A stretch of DNA of 64,000 nt from Bacillota bacterium (GCA_017941085.1 JAGAXF010000002.1:62001-126000); one strand, 5' to 3'. Positions 27,746 through 36,253 are shown, counted from the first letter of the stretch. Notes: generated by a model not told the origin, from the sequence alone. Translations and numbers: made by a program.

Positions 27746-28420
27746 TTATTTCAAATCAAAGAGTACTAGTCCACCCTTTCTGTCAAAGCCGGTATCCCAA
27801 AACTCCTTTAGATCAAACCAATCCCACTCGCTGTAGGTTGCAGTCTTTATATAAAATCGTTCATCACCTGTGGGAGATACAGAATTACTGGCTTCACAGC
27901 CTGCCCCCGGCCATGGTCCCGGGGCCGGAGCTTTTCTGTCATAGGTATAACCATTTACTATGAACCAATGCCAGTCGTAGTCTTTAAAACGCTTATCCCT
28001 ATGATTTAGCATAAGCATTGGAATAGGATAGCCCTTGTCAATCTGGGAAACAATGATTTCCTCCGCCTTTGATACCGGTTCATCTCCGGAGAATTCCCTC
28101 ATTTCTATACCGTATTCACCAACATCGTGTAAGTACGATAAATATCCGTCTATAAATATATCTAGTCTATCTATTCCCGTCATTCGGGGAGAAAGATAAG
28201 GTTTCATCTTTGCTCCGAATTTCTTGTAATCATCAACGGTAAGGTTTTTAATATCAAAGGGATAAAGGTCCTTACCGAATTCATTGGAAAAGTAAATGGA
28301 GCATTCGCAGGCGGTTTCCGCCCCACAGCCTCCCAATTTCATCATAGGACCCGTAAACCACTCCTGGTTTCCTCCGTAGGATCCCTCTATATAATGATGT
28401 TTTAACTCTTTTCCTTTCAT
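27746..28420 (-). CDS. Uncharacterised protein resembling C39-type cysteine peptidases
   Basis: 224 residues, no signal peptide. A cysteine in LGGCGAETACECS (Cys32) and a histidine in DYDWHWFIVNGY (His151) are arranged as in papain-like C39_2 proteins, with Asn156 five residues later. The central part (70-140) is not similar to anything I recognise. The proline/glycine-rich RKAPAPGPWPGAGCE may be a loop. It lies downstream of the rpsR terminator, with SD AGAGG, and directly upstream of the HpsN-like gene, so they may be co-transcribed. Peptidase activity is an inference from two residues and spacing. Confidence 0.6.
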   Translation of the reverse strand: MKGKELKHHYIEGSYGGNQEWFTGPMMKLGGCGAETACECSIYFSNEFGKDLYPFDIKNLTVDDYKKFGAKMKPYLSPRMTGIDRLDIFIDGYLSYLHDVGEYGIEMREFSGDEPVSKAEEIIVSQIDKGYPIPMLMLNHRDKRFKDYDWHWFIVNGYTYDRKAPAPGPWPGAGCEASNSVSPTGDERFYIKTATYSEWDWFDLKEFWDTGFDRKGGLVLFDLK

Positions 28421-28454
28421 TAACTAATACCTCTTGCCGGGTATAATAAAACTC

Positions 28455-28481
28455 AACCCCCGGCATTGCTTTGTCCGGGGG
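28455..28481 (-). terminator. Terminator of rpsF-ssb-rpsR
   Basis: 7-bp GC-rich stem CCCCCGG/CCGGGGG around an 11-nt loop, followed on the - strand by TTGAGTTTTATTAT, a moderate T-rich tail. Confidence 0.75.
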
Positions 28482-28492
28482 CTTGTTCCTAA

Positions 28493-28732
28493 TTAGTCTG
28501 CTACATATGGAAGCAGTGCCACGATTCTGGCTCTCTTCACAGCAGTTGTAATGTCACGCTGATGGATTGCACAAGTTCCTGTAACTCTTCTTGGAAGAAT
28601 CTTACCTCTCTCGGTAATGAACTTTCTAAGCTTTTCTGTATCCTTATAGTCGATGACTTCGTTTTTATCAGCGCAGAACTGGCATACTTTCTTTCTTCTG
28701 ATGCCGCCGCTGTTTCTTCTTTTCTCTGCCAT
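28493..28732 (-). CDS. rpsR: 30S ribosomal protein S18
   Basis: 79 residues. [61 protein letters not shown] is canonical S18. Its cysteines C17 and C20 with a third in GTCAIHQ are the zinc-type form. It binds 16S rRNA as a pair with S6. Last gene of rpsF-ssb-rpsR; SD AAAGGAG. Confidence 0.97.
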   Translation of the reverse strand: MAEKRRNSGGIRRKKVCQFCADKNEVIDYKDTEKLRKFITERGKILPRRVTGTCAIHQRDITTAVKRARIVALLPYVAD

Positions 28733-28784
28733 GCTATGTCTCCTTTCCTGAGTCCCCGGAACCTAGGCCCCGGCGAACCAATAT

Positions 28785-29261
28785 TTAGAATGGGACATCC
28801 TCGTCAATGGTCTGGAATGAATCCGGCATTTCAGCTTCGAATCCACCATCGTCTCCATCAAAGGATGAGGATGCGTCCTGGCTGGCCTGAGGAGCTCCAT
28901 AATTCTGGCTTGCTCCTGATGCTCCTGTGGATCCTTCTTTACGATCTCCCCACTCCAGGAATTCTACTCTGTCAGCAATTACATCGGTAGTATAGACGGT
29001 CTTGCCGTCCTTATCCTGATAAGACCCGGTTTGGAGTCTTCCCTGGATTCCTACCATTCTTCCTTTAGCGAGGTACCTTTCGCAGTTCTCTGCCTGCTTG
29101 CCGAATACTGTGATTCTTGGGAAATCTGCTTCTCTCTCTTTTCCGGCCCTTACAGGTCTGTCAACAGCGATGCTGAATTTTGCAACGGCCATTTGGCTAC
29201 CAGATGTATATCTAAGTTCCGGATCTCTTGTAAGTCTTCCTGTAAGTATTACACTATTCAT
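28785..29261 (-). CDS. ssb: Single-stranded DNA-binding protein
   Basis: 158 residues. OB fold MNSVILTGRLTRDPELRYTSGSQMAVAKFSIAVDR at the N-terminus, a glycine/serine/asparagine-rich linker, and the acidic tail ending DEDVPF that docks partner repair proteins. It sits between rpsF and rpsR, the usual bacterial order. SD AGAGGTG. Confidence 0.97.
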   Translation of the reverse strand: MNSVILTGRLTRDPELRYTSGSQMAVAKFSIAVDRPVRAGKEREADFPRITVFGKQAENCERYLAKGRMVGIQGRLQTGSYQDKDGKTVYTTDVIADRVEFLEWGDRKEGSTGASGASQNYGAPQASQDASSSFDGDDGGFEAEMPDSFQTIDEDVPF

Positions 29262-29294
29262 TCTTGCACCTCTTTCTATTTAGTAGCTAAAGTC

Positions 29295-29582
29295 TTATGC
29301 ATCTTTGCTAACAATGATGTGCCTGATGAAATCATCAGAGATCTTAAGTCTTCTGTCCAGCTCTGCCGGAAGTGTAGGTTCTGCACTGAAGTTAATCAAT
29401 GCGTAGTAGCCTTCGGACTTCTTCTGAATTGGATAAGCCAATTTACGAAGACCCCATACATCTACTTCGCCTACTTCTCCGCCTTCAGAAGTAATTACCT
29501 CTTTGACTCTCTCAACAGCGGCATCCTTCTTTTCATCTTCCAATGTTGGATCGATGACGAATAAGACTTCGTAGTTAATCAT
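29295..29582 (-). CDS. rpsF: 30S ribosomal protein S6
   Basis: 95 residues. MINYEVLFVIDPTLEDEKKDAAVERVKEVITSEGG, then WGLRKLAYPIQKKSEGYYALINF and an RLKISDDFIRHIIV-type end. S6 forms a complex with S18 on 16S rRNA. SD GGGAGGTG; about 70 nt behind a strong promoter. Confidence 0.97.
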   Translation of the reverse strand: MINYEVLFVIDPTLEDEKKDAAVERVKEVITSEGGEVGEVDVWGLRKLAYPIQKKSEGYYALINFSAEPTLPAELDRRLKISDDFIRHIIVSKDA

Positions 29583-29660
29583 ATTTTCACCTCCCTATGG
29601 TCTTAATGGCGCTACTCTCATATAGCGCAGAGATTTCACACGTCTTTTGCGTGCTTCACT

Positions 29661-29689
29661 ATTATGCCTTAAAACTTTTGCAAATGCAA
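29661..29689 (-). promoter_or_regulatory. rpsF-ssb-rpsR promoter
   Basis: TTGCAT (29689-29684), 17-nt spacer, CATAAT (29666-29661). The leader contains the hairpins CACG..CGTG and GCGCTA..TAGCGC. I could not identify the CCG-bearing S6:S18 leader element, so autoregulation is not claimed. Confidence 0.7.
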
Positions 29690-29866
29690 GGACTTTTTTG
29701 GCTTTTCCCATTGATTTTTTAACATTTTTTCGCATTTGTACTTCCCCATAAATTCCCCATTTCTTACATATATATAAGCTGTATTTCCCCATTAACAAGT
29801 CCTTCTATTTCCCTTACCCCTCCCATACCATATCTTGTTTTCACCCATCGGAAATGCATTTTTGGT

Positions 29867-29895
29867 TTGCTCCCTTTTTAATTCTGTTGTATTCT
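29867..29895 (+). promoter_or_regulatory. Promoter of the nucleotidyltransferase gene
   Basis: TTGCTC (29867-29872), 17-nt spacer, TATTCT (29890-29895), followed by AGGAGGGAAATT before the ATG at 29929. Diverges from the rpsF promoter about 180 bp away. Confidence 0.55.
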
Positions 29896-29928
29896 AATTA
29901 AGGTTAATTTACTGATAGGAGGGAAATT

Positions 29929-30897
29929 ATGTCCAGTAATCCAACTTTGATAATTATGGCTGCAGGTATGGGTAGTCGTTATGGTGGCCTTAAGCAAATC
30001 GACCCCATTACAGACCAAGGAGAGATTATTCTTGATTTTTCACTTTATGATGCCATGTTGGCAGGATTTCAAGATGTAATCTTTATTATAAAAAAAGAAA
30101 ACGAGGAAGATTTTCGCTCTTTGATAGATGGCGGCGCAGGTAAGCGGCTGAACATTCAGTATGCTTATCAGGATATTAAGGATCTTCCCGGAATCCAGAA
30201 GGAGGATATCCACAAGGTGGACGAGGCCATAGAAGCAGGCCGCCAAAAGCCTTGGGGCACCGGTCATGCGGTTCTTTCTGCCAGAGATTTGGTGCGAGGA
30301 CCTTTTGCGGTTATTAATGCCGATGATTTTTACGGCGCGGCTGCCTTCCAGCACATGTATGATTTTCTGGAGGGATTAAATGACCAAAGTCCGGATTCCT
30401 CGGGAGATAAGTATCACTTTGCCATGGTGGGATACCAGTTGGAAAAAACCTTGTCGGAGACAGGTCACGTGGCGCGAGGCGTGTGTACCCTTTCCCCGGA
30501 GGGCTTCCTGGAGGATATTGTTGAACGTACTCAAATTGAAAGGCGAGAAGGAGAAGGAATTTGCTTTACCGAGGACGAAAAAACCTGGATCCCTCTTCCC
30601 GGCGACACCACTGTGTCCATGAATTTCTGGGGATTTAGCCGTTCCATGATGGATCATCTTAGAAGAGATTTTCCTGAAGCTCTTTCTGATATTTTGGCCA
30701 GCAATCCCTTAAAGGGAGAATACTATCTTCCCGGAGCTGTGGATAAACTCCTCAAAGCTTGCCAAGCCGATGTAAAGGTTCTTGCCTCTTCGGATCAGTG
30801 GTATGGTGTAACTTATAAGGAGGACAAGGAAGGGGTAATGAACGCCCTTCGTTCCATGAAGGACAAGGGACTTTACCCCGAGAAACTTTGGAATTAA
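29929..30897 (+). CDS. NTP_transferase-family nucleotidyltransferase
   Basis: 322 residues. The N-terminal LIIMAAGMGSRYGGLKQIDPI is the nucleotide-binding signature of GalU-like and other sugar-1-phosphate nucleotidyltransferases, and INADDFYGAAAF supplies the metal-binding aspartates. The gene is longer than single-domain enzymes and has a C-terminal region (YYLPGAVDKLLKACQADVKVLASSDQWYGVTYKED) seen in unnamed Clostridia and Bacteroides proteins. The sugar or alcohol substrate is not known. Followed 88 bp later by a SemiSWEET-like gene. Confidence 0.85.
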   Translation: MSSNPTLIIMAAGMGSRYGGLKQIDPITDQGEIILDFSLYDAMLAGFQDVIFIIKKENEEDFRSLIDGGAGKRLNIQYAYQDIKDLPGIQKEDIHKVDEAIEAGRQKPWGTGHAVLSARDLVRGPFAVINADDFYGAAAFQHMYDFLEGLNDQSPDSSGDKYHFAMVGYQLEKTLSETGHVARGVCTLSPEGFLEDIVERTQIERREGEGICFTEDEKTWIPLPGDTTVSMNFWGFSRSMMDHLRRDFPEALSDILASNPLKGEYYLPGAVDKLLKACQADVKVLASSDQWYGVTYKEDKEGVMNALRSMKDKGLYPEKLWN

Positions 30898-30985
30898 TGT
30901 GCCTTTGGCGGTTTGTCCTTTGCCAATAGCACCTTGGGGTTTGCAATTCAAAATAACCATTATCTAGAGAAAGGTAGAACAAGAA

Positions 30986-31300
30986 ATGACAGATTTACTT
31001 GAAGCTCTAATGATTCTATGCTTTGGTCTCTCCTGGCCAATTTCTGTTAGAAAATCCTATATTTCCAGAACAACAAAAGGTAAGAGCCTTATGTTTGAGG
31101 TTCTTATCTGGATTGGCTATGTCTTTGGCATAACCAGAAAAATAATTCAAATCAATCAGGGAACGGCCTCAGGAACTTTGTTTTATATGGCCTTTGTTTT
31201 CTATTTAATAAACATGGCCCTGATTACTCTGGATATGATTCTTTATTTTAGAAACCTTCGACTGGACAAAGCCCAGGAGTTCGGAAACCTTGACATGTAA
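30986..31300 (+). CDS. SemiSWEET/PQ-loop-like small membrane protein
   Basis: 104 residues with three membrane helices. The first helix ends LSWPISVRKSYISRTTKGKSLMFEVLIWIGYVFGI, matching the PQ-loop/SemiSWEET layout with P in the first helix; the Q of the PQ pair is not obvious. SemiSWEETs form dimers that move small sugars. The link to sugars is weak here and rests on fold resemblance and the neighbouring nucleotidyltransferase. SD AGAAAGG. Confidence 0.6.
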   Translation: MTDLLEALMILCFGLSWPISVRKSYISRTTKGKSLMFEVLIWIGYVFGITRKIIQINQGTASGTLFYMAFVFYLINMALITLDMILYFRNLRLDKAQEFGNLDM

Positions 31301-31654
31301 ATTTTGCCGGCAAATAGCCTTTGGCATGGTTATCAAAAAATAAAAATGCAGCCATAGGGCTGCTATTAAAGCCAAGGATAATGTTTGGGAAAGTTCCTGA
31401 TAGAATCTTATGGATTAATTTAGGACTTATTTATATATTTGGACTGCTTATGGGTAGAAACAAATCCCAAACACATCTTCTCCTTGATAATAAGAGTATT
31501 ATACCACCATTTTTATGTCTTTTGTGAAGATTTTGAAAATTTTTTCGTTTTTAGACACAAATTTTTCTAACCCGGTATTTTCAAGGCTCTCTGGGCATGG
31601 CTTAAGCCCGGGATGTCAATTACTCTGGCAGGCATAGTGTGCACGGTATATATA
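31301..31654. other. Intergenic stretch with nothing convincing
   Basis: AT-rich sequence between the SemiSWEET-like gene and the rubredoxin terminator. A small stem GCAGCC/GGCTGC (31349-31364) followed by TATTAA could be a weak + strand terminator. A 68-codon TTG-started frame (31321-31527) has no Shine-Dalgarno site and is not credited. No repeats or RNA family recognised. Confidence 0.5.
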
Positions 31655-31689
31655 AAAGCCCCTAGGCATAAGCTAAACCTAGGGGCTTT
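31655..31689 (-). terminator. Rubredoxin terminator
   Basis: 12-bp stem AAAGCCCCTAGG (31655-31666) with CCTAGGGGCTTT (31678-31689), followed on the - strand by TTTTATATATA. Confidence 0.75.
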
Positions 31690-31719
31690 ACATTACATAA
31701 ACACTTTCAACAATATTAA

Positions 31720-31881
31720 TTATTCTTTTTCTTCGAATACGTCCTTACCCATTCCGCAAACTGGGCATTCCCAATCTTCCGGAAGGTCTTCAAAGGCTGT
31801 TCCCGGCTTAATTCCGTTATCCGGATCACCCTTTTCAGGATCATAAACGTATCCACATGCGCCACATTCGTACTTTTTCAT
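31720..31881 (-). CDS. Rubredoxin
   Basis: A 53-residue protein: [18 protein letters not shown], then [17 protein letters not shown] at the C-terminus. The two iron-binding CxxC pairs, CGAC and CPVC, are intact, as are the YVYDP and DLPEDW signatures. It is a one-electron carrier used by anaerobes for oxygen and peroxide detoxification. SD AGGAGG 6 nt upstream. It is a single-gene unit between its own terminator and a promoter that carries a Fur-type operator. Confidence 0.97.
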   Translation of the reverse strand: MKKYECGACGYVYDPEKGDPDNGIKPGTAFEDLPEDWECPVCGMGKDVFEEKE

Positions 31882-31924
31882 TTTGCGTCCTCCTACTTCA
31901 GTTTACTTAACCTTCATAGATTCT

Positions 31925-31954
31925 AAAATAACTGATAATCGTTATCATTTCCAA
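31925..31954 (-). promoter_or_regulatory. Rubredoxin promoter with Fur-type operator
   Basis: TTGGAA (31954-31949) and a weak TATTTT/TTATTT -10 (31925-31931). The spacer contains TGATAATCGTTATCA at 31933-31947, one base away from the 7-1-7 Fur box TGATAATNATTATCA. Binding there would block the polymerase, so iron or peroxide control by a Fur-family repressor is likely. Assignment to Fur rather than PerR or Zur is not possible from sequence. Confidence 0.65.
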
Positions 31955-32105
31955 CACTTCATTCTTTCCCGGAAATGATTCCTTTTAAACATCTTATTTT
32001 TGTCGGTTTGATTATACAGCCTTATTTACAGTTGTCGGATTTGTTATATCCCCTTATTTATATATCCTTATTAGTTTTACTTAATTAATTATATCACCTT
32101 TATTG

Positions 32106-32134
32106 TGGCAAAAGCCATAGGTTAGTGATAAAAT
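32106..32134 (+). promoter_or_regulatory. plsC promoter next to the start codon
   Basis: Extended -10 TGATAAAAT (TAAAAT at 32129-32134) and a weak TGGCAA -35. The ATG is at 32142, so the transcript would start at or within a base or two of it. Confidence 0.55.
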
Positions 32135-32141
32135 ACTGTCT

Positions 32142-32873
32142 ATGAAGATATGGGGAAATATAGGCGGGTTCATTAAGCTAGTCCATTCCATTACCCGCGT
32201 GAGGAAGTACATTAAACCAATAGAAAGAGCCAAAGAAGCAGGAGATTTTGAAGAGGAACGCAGGCAGATTGCAGAAGCCTGCAGCACTTGGATAAACGGC
32301 CTGATGAAGGACTTTGATATGCACTTTGATATTTCCGGAAGAGAAAATATTCCGGAGGGTCCTTGTGTTTTTATTGCCAACCACCAGGCCTACTGCGACG
32401 TTATGGCCATGCTTAAGGCAGTGGAAGGAAAGCAGCTTGGCTTCATTGCCAAAGAAGAATTCAAGCCTGTTCCCTTATTAAGCGCCTGGGTATTAAGAAT
32501 CCGTGGTCTCTTTATTCCTACCCAGAGGGGGGATACCAGAGAATCCTTAAGGGTAATTAATACAGGAGCAGAATATATTAAGGATGGATTCTCCCTAATG
32601 ATTTTTCCTGAGGGGCGCAGAAGCTGGGGCCCGGAAATGGGTGAATTTAAGCCCGGAAGCTTTAAGCTGGCAACAAAGGCTAAGGTTCCCATTGTTCCCG
32701 TAACCATTGACGGAACCTATAAGATGTTTGAAGAAAACGAAAGGATGACACCGGGACAAACTGCCACCGTTATAATTCATCCTCCCATAGAAACTTCCAA
32801 CCTAACAAAAGAAGAGCAAAAAGCTCTTCCTGATAAGGTTGCCGATATAATTCGTTCTGCTTTGCCCCATTAG
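32142..32873 (+). CDS. plsC: 1-acyl-sn-glycerol-3-phosphate acyltransferase
   Basis: 243 residues. Acyltransferase motif NHQAYCDV (NHxxxxD form) around residue 84, the second catalytic block FPEGRRSWGPEMGEFKPGSFKLA, and PIVPVTIDG. It adds the second fatty acid to lysophosphatidate in phospholipid synthesis at the membrane. The N-terminal part before the motif lacks a clear transmembrane helix. No Shine-Dalgarno site precedes the ATG. The 3' end overlaps the convergent DUF2971 gene by 4 bp. Confidence 0.93.
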   Translation: MKIWGNIGGFIKLVHSITRVRKYIKPIERAKEAGDFEEERRQIAEACSTWINGLMKDFDMHFDISGRENIPEGPCVFIANHQAYCDVMAMLKAVEGKQLGFIAKEEFKPVPLLSAWVLRIRGLFIPTQRGDTRESLRVINTGAEYIKDGFSLMIFPEGRRSWGPEMGEFKPGSFKLATKAKVPIVPVTIDGTYKMFEENERMTPGQTATVIIHPPIETSNLTKEEQKALPDKVADIIRSALPH

Positions 32874-33688
32874 ATTTTTCCCAGAAGGGCACTTTCCGAC
32901 AGCTTCGCCTTGGGATTGTATTTTTCCACAATAGATTCCAGCAGTAATCTGTTTCCCAGTGTTAGCTGAGGACTTAAGAGAATTTCCATTTCTTCAAAAG
33001 CAGATTTTTCAATGTCCAGATAAAAGTGCTTAAAGGGAGGTTCCTGATGTCCTTCCAGCATACGATTTACATTTTCGTCAAAGATTTTATTAATCTCTGT
33101 TTCTCCCACACTGAAGTCCATTGACATAAAGTTCATTATATATCTGTATTCCTTTTGAAAGGCCCAGTAGGTACTTTTATATTTGCCCACCGGTCCCATT
33201 CTTATGGTTCTTCTGTCTCCGAACATAACTGAAATCTTTGGTTCCAGCTTTGATGTGTCGTCGGTGTAAATTATTTCTTCAAGAATGTCTCCATCCAAAG
33301 CCTGGAAGGAATAACATTTGTGCTTCATGAGCCAGGCCAAATCCAAAAACGTGGGAAGCACCTGATTCATGTCTGCATCCTCCGGCAGCTTAAGCCCCGG
33401 CACATTGGCCAGGTCTCTTAGTCTGGTGTTGTGAAAAACAAAGGGATTCTTCTTAAGCTTTATTCTTACTCCCGCCTCCGGTTCGGAATACATCATCCAC
33501 ATGGGAATGCTTTCCGCCTCTTCTGATGTCCAGGCGCTAATGAAGACAAATCTTCCAATGTCCTTTACGTCCGCCGTCATGTTTTCCTGAAGGTCGTCCA
33601 TCTGAGTAAGGGAGTTTAGCTTTATGGCTCGATACTTTAGTATCAAAGCCAGATCTTCAATTGAGGTGTAATGATATAAATAATCCAT
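32870..33688 (-). CDS. DUF2971-domain protein
   Basis: 272 residues. The N-terminal MDYLYHYTSIEDLALILKYRAIKLNSLTQMDDLQE and later FISAWTSEEAESIPMWMMYSE are characteristic of DUF2971, a family of unknown function often found near defence or mobile loci but also alone, as here. A TATAAT at 33696-33701 lies 7 nt before the ATG on the - strand and no Shine-Dalgarno site is visible, so the mRNA may be leaderless. Tail-to-tail 4-bp overlap with plsC. Confidence 0.82.
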   Translation of the reverse strand: MDYLYHYTSIEDLALILKYRAIKLNSLTQMDDLQENMTADVKDIGRFVFISAWTSEEAESIPMWMMYSEPEAGVRIKLKKNPFVFHNTRLRDLANVPGLKLPEDADMNQVLPTFLDLAWLMKHKCYSFQALDGDILEEIIYTDDTSKLEPKISVMFGDRRTIRMGPVGKYKSTYWAFQKEYRYIMNFMSMDFSVGETEINKIFDENVNRMLEGHQEPPFKHFYLDIEKSAFEEMEILLSPQLTLGNRLLLESIVEKYNPKAKLSESALLGKI

Positions 33689-33712
33689 GTTTGATATTAT
33701 AATTATTAAACG

Positions 33713-34627
33713 TTATTCGAGTGTTTCCTCTTCTCTTTGCTCCTTCCTTGCCAAAAGGAATACCGTTAAAAATATGCAAAGGAATCCTACAAAATCTATG
33801 GCAAAGAATCTTTCCCCCAGCCATACCACCATAAACACCGTGGCGGATACCGGCTCTATACTTGCAATCATGCTGGCCTTTACAGCTCCGCAATATTTAA
33901 CTCCCACCAGGTATCCGGTATAGGCCACCACCGTACCCAGAATAATTATAATGGCAAGGTATATTAAATATCTGGCGTTATAACTTTCCGGGCCTCCTTG
34001 GAATCTGTTTCCTACAGTAAGGGCTGTTCCGCCGATTAGCATACCAAAGCCCGTCACCGGAATGCTTCCATATTTATCAATTAAGGGGATGGGGATCATG
34101 GTGTAAAATACCACTGCCAAAGCAGAGAGCAGTCCCCACACCAAACCCTTGGGGGTAATGTATAGAGAACCAAAGTCTCCGTGAGTGGCAATAAGCCAGG
34201 TTCCCACAATAACAAGGACGACCGCTACCACTTCAATTTTGGTGGGCAGCCTTCTGTCTATAAAGCAGCTGATAATCATAATTAGCACCGGCCCTATGTA
34301 CTGAATAATTGTGGCGGTTCCGGAATTGGTATATGAAATGGTTTCCAAATAAGACAGCTGATTAAATAAAATTCCTAGAATAGCAAAGATCGCTAGACGC
34401 AGAAGGTCTCCCTTGTTTTTAAAAAGCTCAGCTACCTTGTCTCGGAATTTAATCAAAGAGAAAACCACCAGAATAATTCCGGTGACCTGCATCCTTACAT
34501 TGGTTAGGTAGAGGGGAGTAATTCCAAAGTCCTCAAATAAAAACTGAGCGCAGGTACCTGAGAATCCCCACAAGGTACCTGCAATCAGTGTAATTATGAC
34601 TCCCTTTAATTGCTTCTTGTCGTCCAT
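33713..34627 (-). CDS. EamA/DMT-family transporter
   Basis: 304 residues with ten membrane helices in two EamA repeats; TLWGFSGTCAQFLFEDFGITPLYLTNVRMQVTGIILV opens the first and LSALAVVFYTMIPIPLI the second. ASIEPVSATVFMVVWLGERF is the typical C-terminal EamA signature. Members move amino acids, nucleotides or other metabolites; the substrate is unknown. No strong SD before the ATG. It ends 24 bp before the DUF2971 start. Confidence 0.92.
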   Translation of the reverse strand: MDDKKQLKGVIITLIAGTLWGFSGTCAQFLFEDFGITPLYLTNVRMQVTGIILVVFSLIKFRDKVAELFKNKGDLLRLAIFAILGILFNQLSYLETISYTNSGTATIIQYIGPVLIMIISCFIDRRLPTKIEVVAVVLVIVGTWLIATHGDFGSLYITPKGLVWGLLSALAVVFYTMIPIPLIDKYGSIPVTGFGMLIGGTALTVGNRFQGGPESYNARYLIYLAIIIILGTVVAYTGYLVGVKYCGAVKASMIASIEPVSATVFMVVWLGERFFAIDFVGFLCIFLTVFLLARKEQREEETLE

Positions 34628-34671
34628 CTGTTAGTTATTCGGCCCCTGCCGCGGGCTCTTCTTTCGGTTAA

Positions 34672-36159
34672 TTAATTGTCCGATCTGCTGTAACCGTTCT
34701 TCATGGCTTTGCTGGCCACGTCAAGAACCTTGTTAAGGCATTTGGTTGTTTCTTCTTTTATCATCTCTGCAATTTTTTCGTTTGCTTCTTCATAGAGATT
34801 GTACTTCTTGGATTTTTTCATTTTCTCGTCGTACTCTCTTATGATACCTCTTCCCTTGGAGGCCACCGCATTTTTATAGCGATCAATCTCCATAATGGCA
34901 CCACCATAATTGGCATCTGTCAAAGCACCGATTAGGCGGCTGGACCAGTAGAGGTTTTCTGTGCTGGTATCCATGGTAACTTGGGAGAAATACTTAGGCA
35001 TTTTCTCAACGTTGGTATAGAGAGGAACAAAGGCCCCATAGGTAGTTGATGCAAAGCAAATCCACTCCACTGCCTGAAGTTCCTTGGGCATATATCCTCT
35101 TATTTGACAAATTGATGTAACGCCGGTTCTGCTGATTCCGATGGGTCTATAGATTCCCGGCTTCTCTGCATATTTAGCAAAGGGATCATAGGGAGTATTC
35201 TCGTAATGAGAGGAAAGAAGTTCCGCCACATCCTCTGCCGCCAGTTTCTTTTCCGGCACAAAGCTCCAAGGAATATCGTCGCTTACGGGAGTAAAGTCCG
35301 CATCATCTCCGTCCCATTTATAGGTGGTGGGACAAAGGGTTCTTCCCATATACCAAGCTCTGGGAGTGTTGTACACATGGTCGTGGGATGAATTGGAACC
35401 AAAGGCGCTTCTTGGATTGAAGGTTTCTGTCCTTGCTCTTCCCTTGGTTTCCTGATTCTGGGTAAGGTCCAGGAAATTTTCTTCTATGAATTCTCTCAAA
35501 TCCTTGGAGCAAAGATTTTCCTTTTGTTTTCCAAAGGCATCCTTTAGGTCGAACTGGTCCAGGCCGAACTGGTTTGGCATAATAACCACTTCCTCATCCT
35601 TTACTCTTCTGGCTATCCAGTGATGCCCTCCGATGGTTTCCATCCACCAGGCTTCGTCCTTATCGTTAAAGGCAATGCCGTTGCTTTCATAGGTTCCGTA
35701 TTTCTCCAAAAGTTTTCCCAGACGAAGAACTCCTTCTCTGGCGGATTTGATATATGGTAAAACCAGCAGTAAAATATCTTCTTCTCCGATGCCTCCCGGA
35801 ATATCTTTTTCTCCTCGTTTCTTTGCCTTTTTATATACCACCAGAGGATCAGCAGCCAATACTCTTGGATTGGTTGTAATGGTTTCTGTTGCAGTCATTC
35901 CCACATTGGCTTCGTTTATACCTGTTGCCGCCCATATTCCGTCCTTTAAATCCACGCTGGGGCAGGATGTATATCTCATAGGGTTGTTTGGCAAATCTAT
36001 TTCCAGATGCCCAATTACACTTTTATATTTTCTGGGTTGCTTAGCAGGATCTACCACCACCATTTTCTTAACATCAAAATGACCATCATCGGTTCTTGCA
36101 ATCATGGTTGATCCGTCGTTACTTGCCTTCTTTCCTACCAATACAGTTGTGCATCCCAT
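34672..36159 (-). CDS. C69-family dipeptidase (PepD-like)
   Basis: 495 residues. Starts MGCTTVLVGKKASNDGSTMIARTDDGH; Cys3 is the N-terminal nucleophile of the C69 (Ntn-hydrolase) fold and becomes terminal or near-terminal after processing. MPNQFGLDQFD and FGSNSSHDHVYNTPRAWYMG are family-typical. It cleaves a broad range of dipeptides. There is no signal peptide, so it is cytoplasmic. SD AAGGAGG; promoter TTGATT, 17 nt, TAAGAT (36197-36225) immediately upstream. Confidence 0.93.
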   Translation of the reverse strand: MGCTTVLVGKKASNDGSTMIARTDDGHFDVKKMVVVDPAKQPRKYKSVIGHLEIDLPNNPMRYTSCPSVDLKDGIWAATGINEANVGMTATETITTNPRVLAADPLVVYKKAKKRGEKDIPGGIGEEDILLLVLPYIKSAREGVLRLGKLLEKYGTYESNGIAFNDKDEAWWMETIGGHHWIARRVKDEEVVIMPNQFGLDQFDLKDAFGKQKENLCSKDLREFIEENFLDLTQNQETKGRARTETFNPRSAFGSNSSHDHVYNTPRAWYMGRTLCPTTYKWDGDDADFTPVSDDIPWSFVPEKKLAAEDVAELLSSHYENTPYDPFAKYAEKPGIYRPIGISRTGVTSICQIRGYMPKELQAVEWICFASTTYGAFVPLYTNVEKMPKYFSQVTMDTSTENLYWSSRLIGALTDANYGGAIMEIDRYKNAVASKGRGIIREYDEKMKKSKKYNLYEEANEKIAEMIKEETTKCLNKVLDVASKAMKNGYSRSDN

Positions 36160-36196
36160 AATTGTTCCTCCTTGTTAATTTTCTTTCACTTTATAT

Positions 36197-36225
36197 ATCT
36201 TATATCTCAATTTATTTTGAATCAA
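36197..36225 (-). promoter_or_regulatory. Promoter of the C69 dipeptidase gene
   Basis: TTGATT (36225-36220), 17-nt spacer, TAAGAT (36202-36197). It lies between the AAA ATPase stop and the dipeptidase start. Confidence 0.5.
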
Positions 36226-36253
36226 TGAATTTCTTAAATCCCTTTGAGACTAG

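Noticed and set aside
29600..29660. S6:S18 autoregulatory leader
   Set aside because: Two hairpins are present but the characteristic CCG loop element could not be found.
29595..29798. 67-codon - strand frame upstream of rpsF
   Set aside because: It runs across the rpsF promoter (29661-29689) and leader, lacks a good Shine-Dalgarno site and resembles no family.
31321..31527. 68-codon + strand frame after the SemiSWEET-like gene
   Set aside because: It starts with TTG, has no SD, and its composition reflects AT-rich intergenic DNA.
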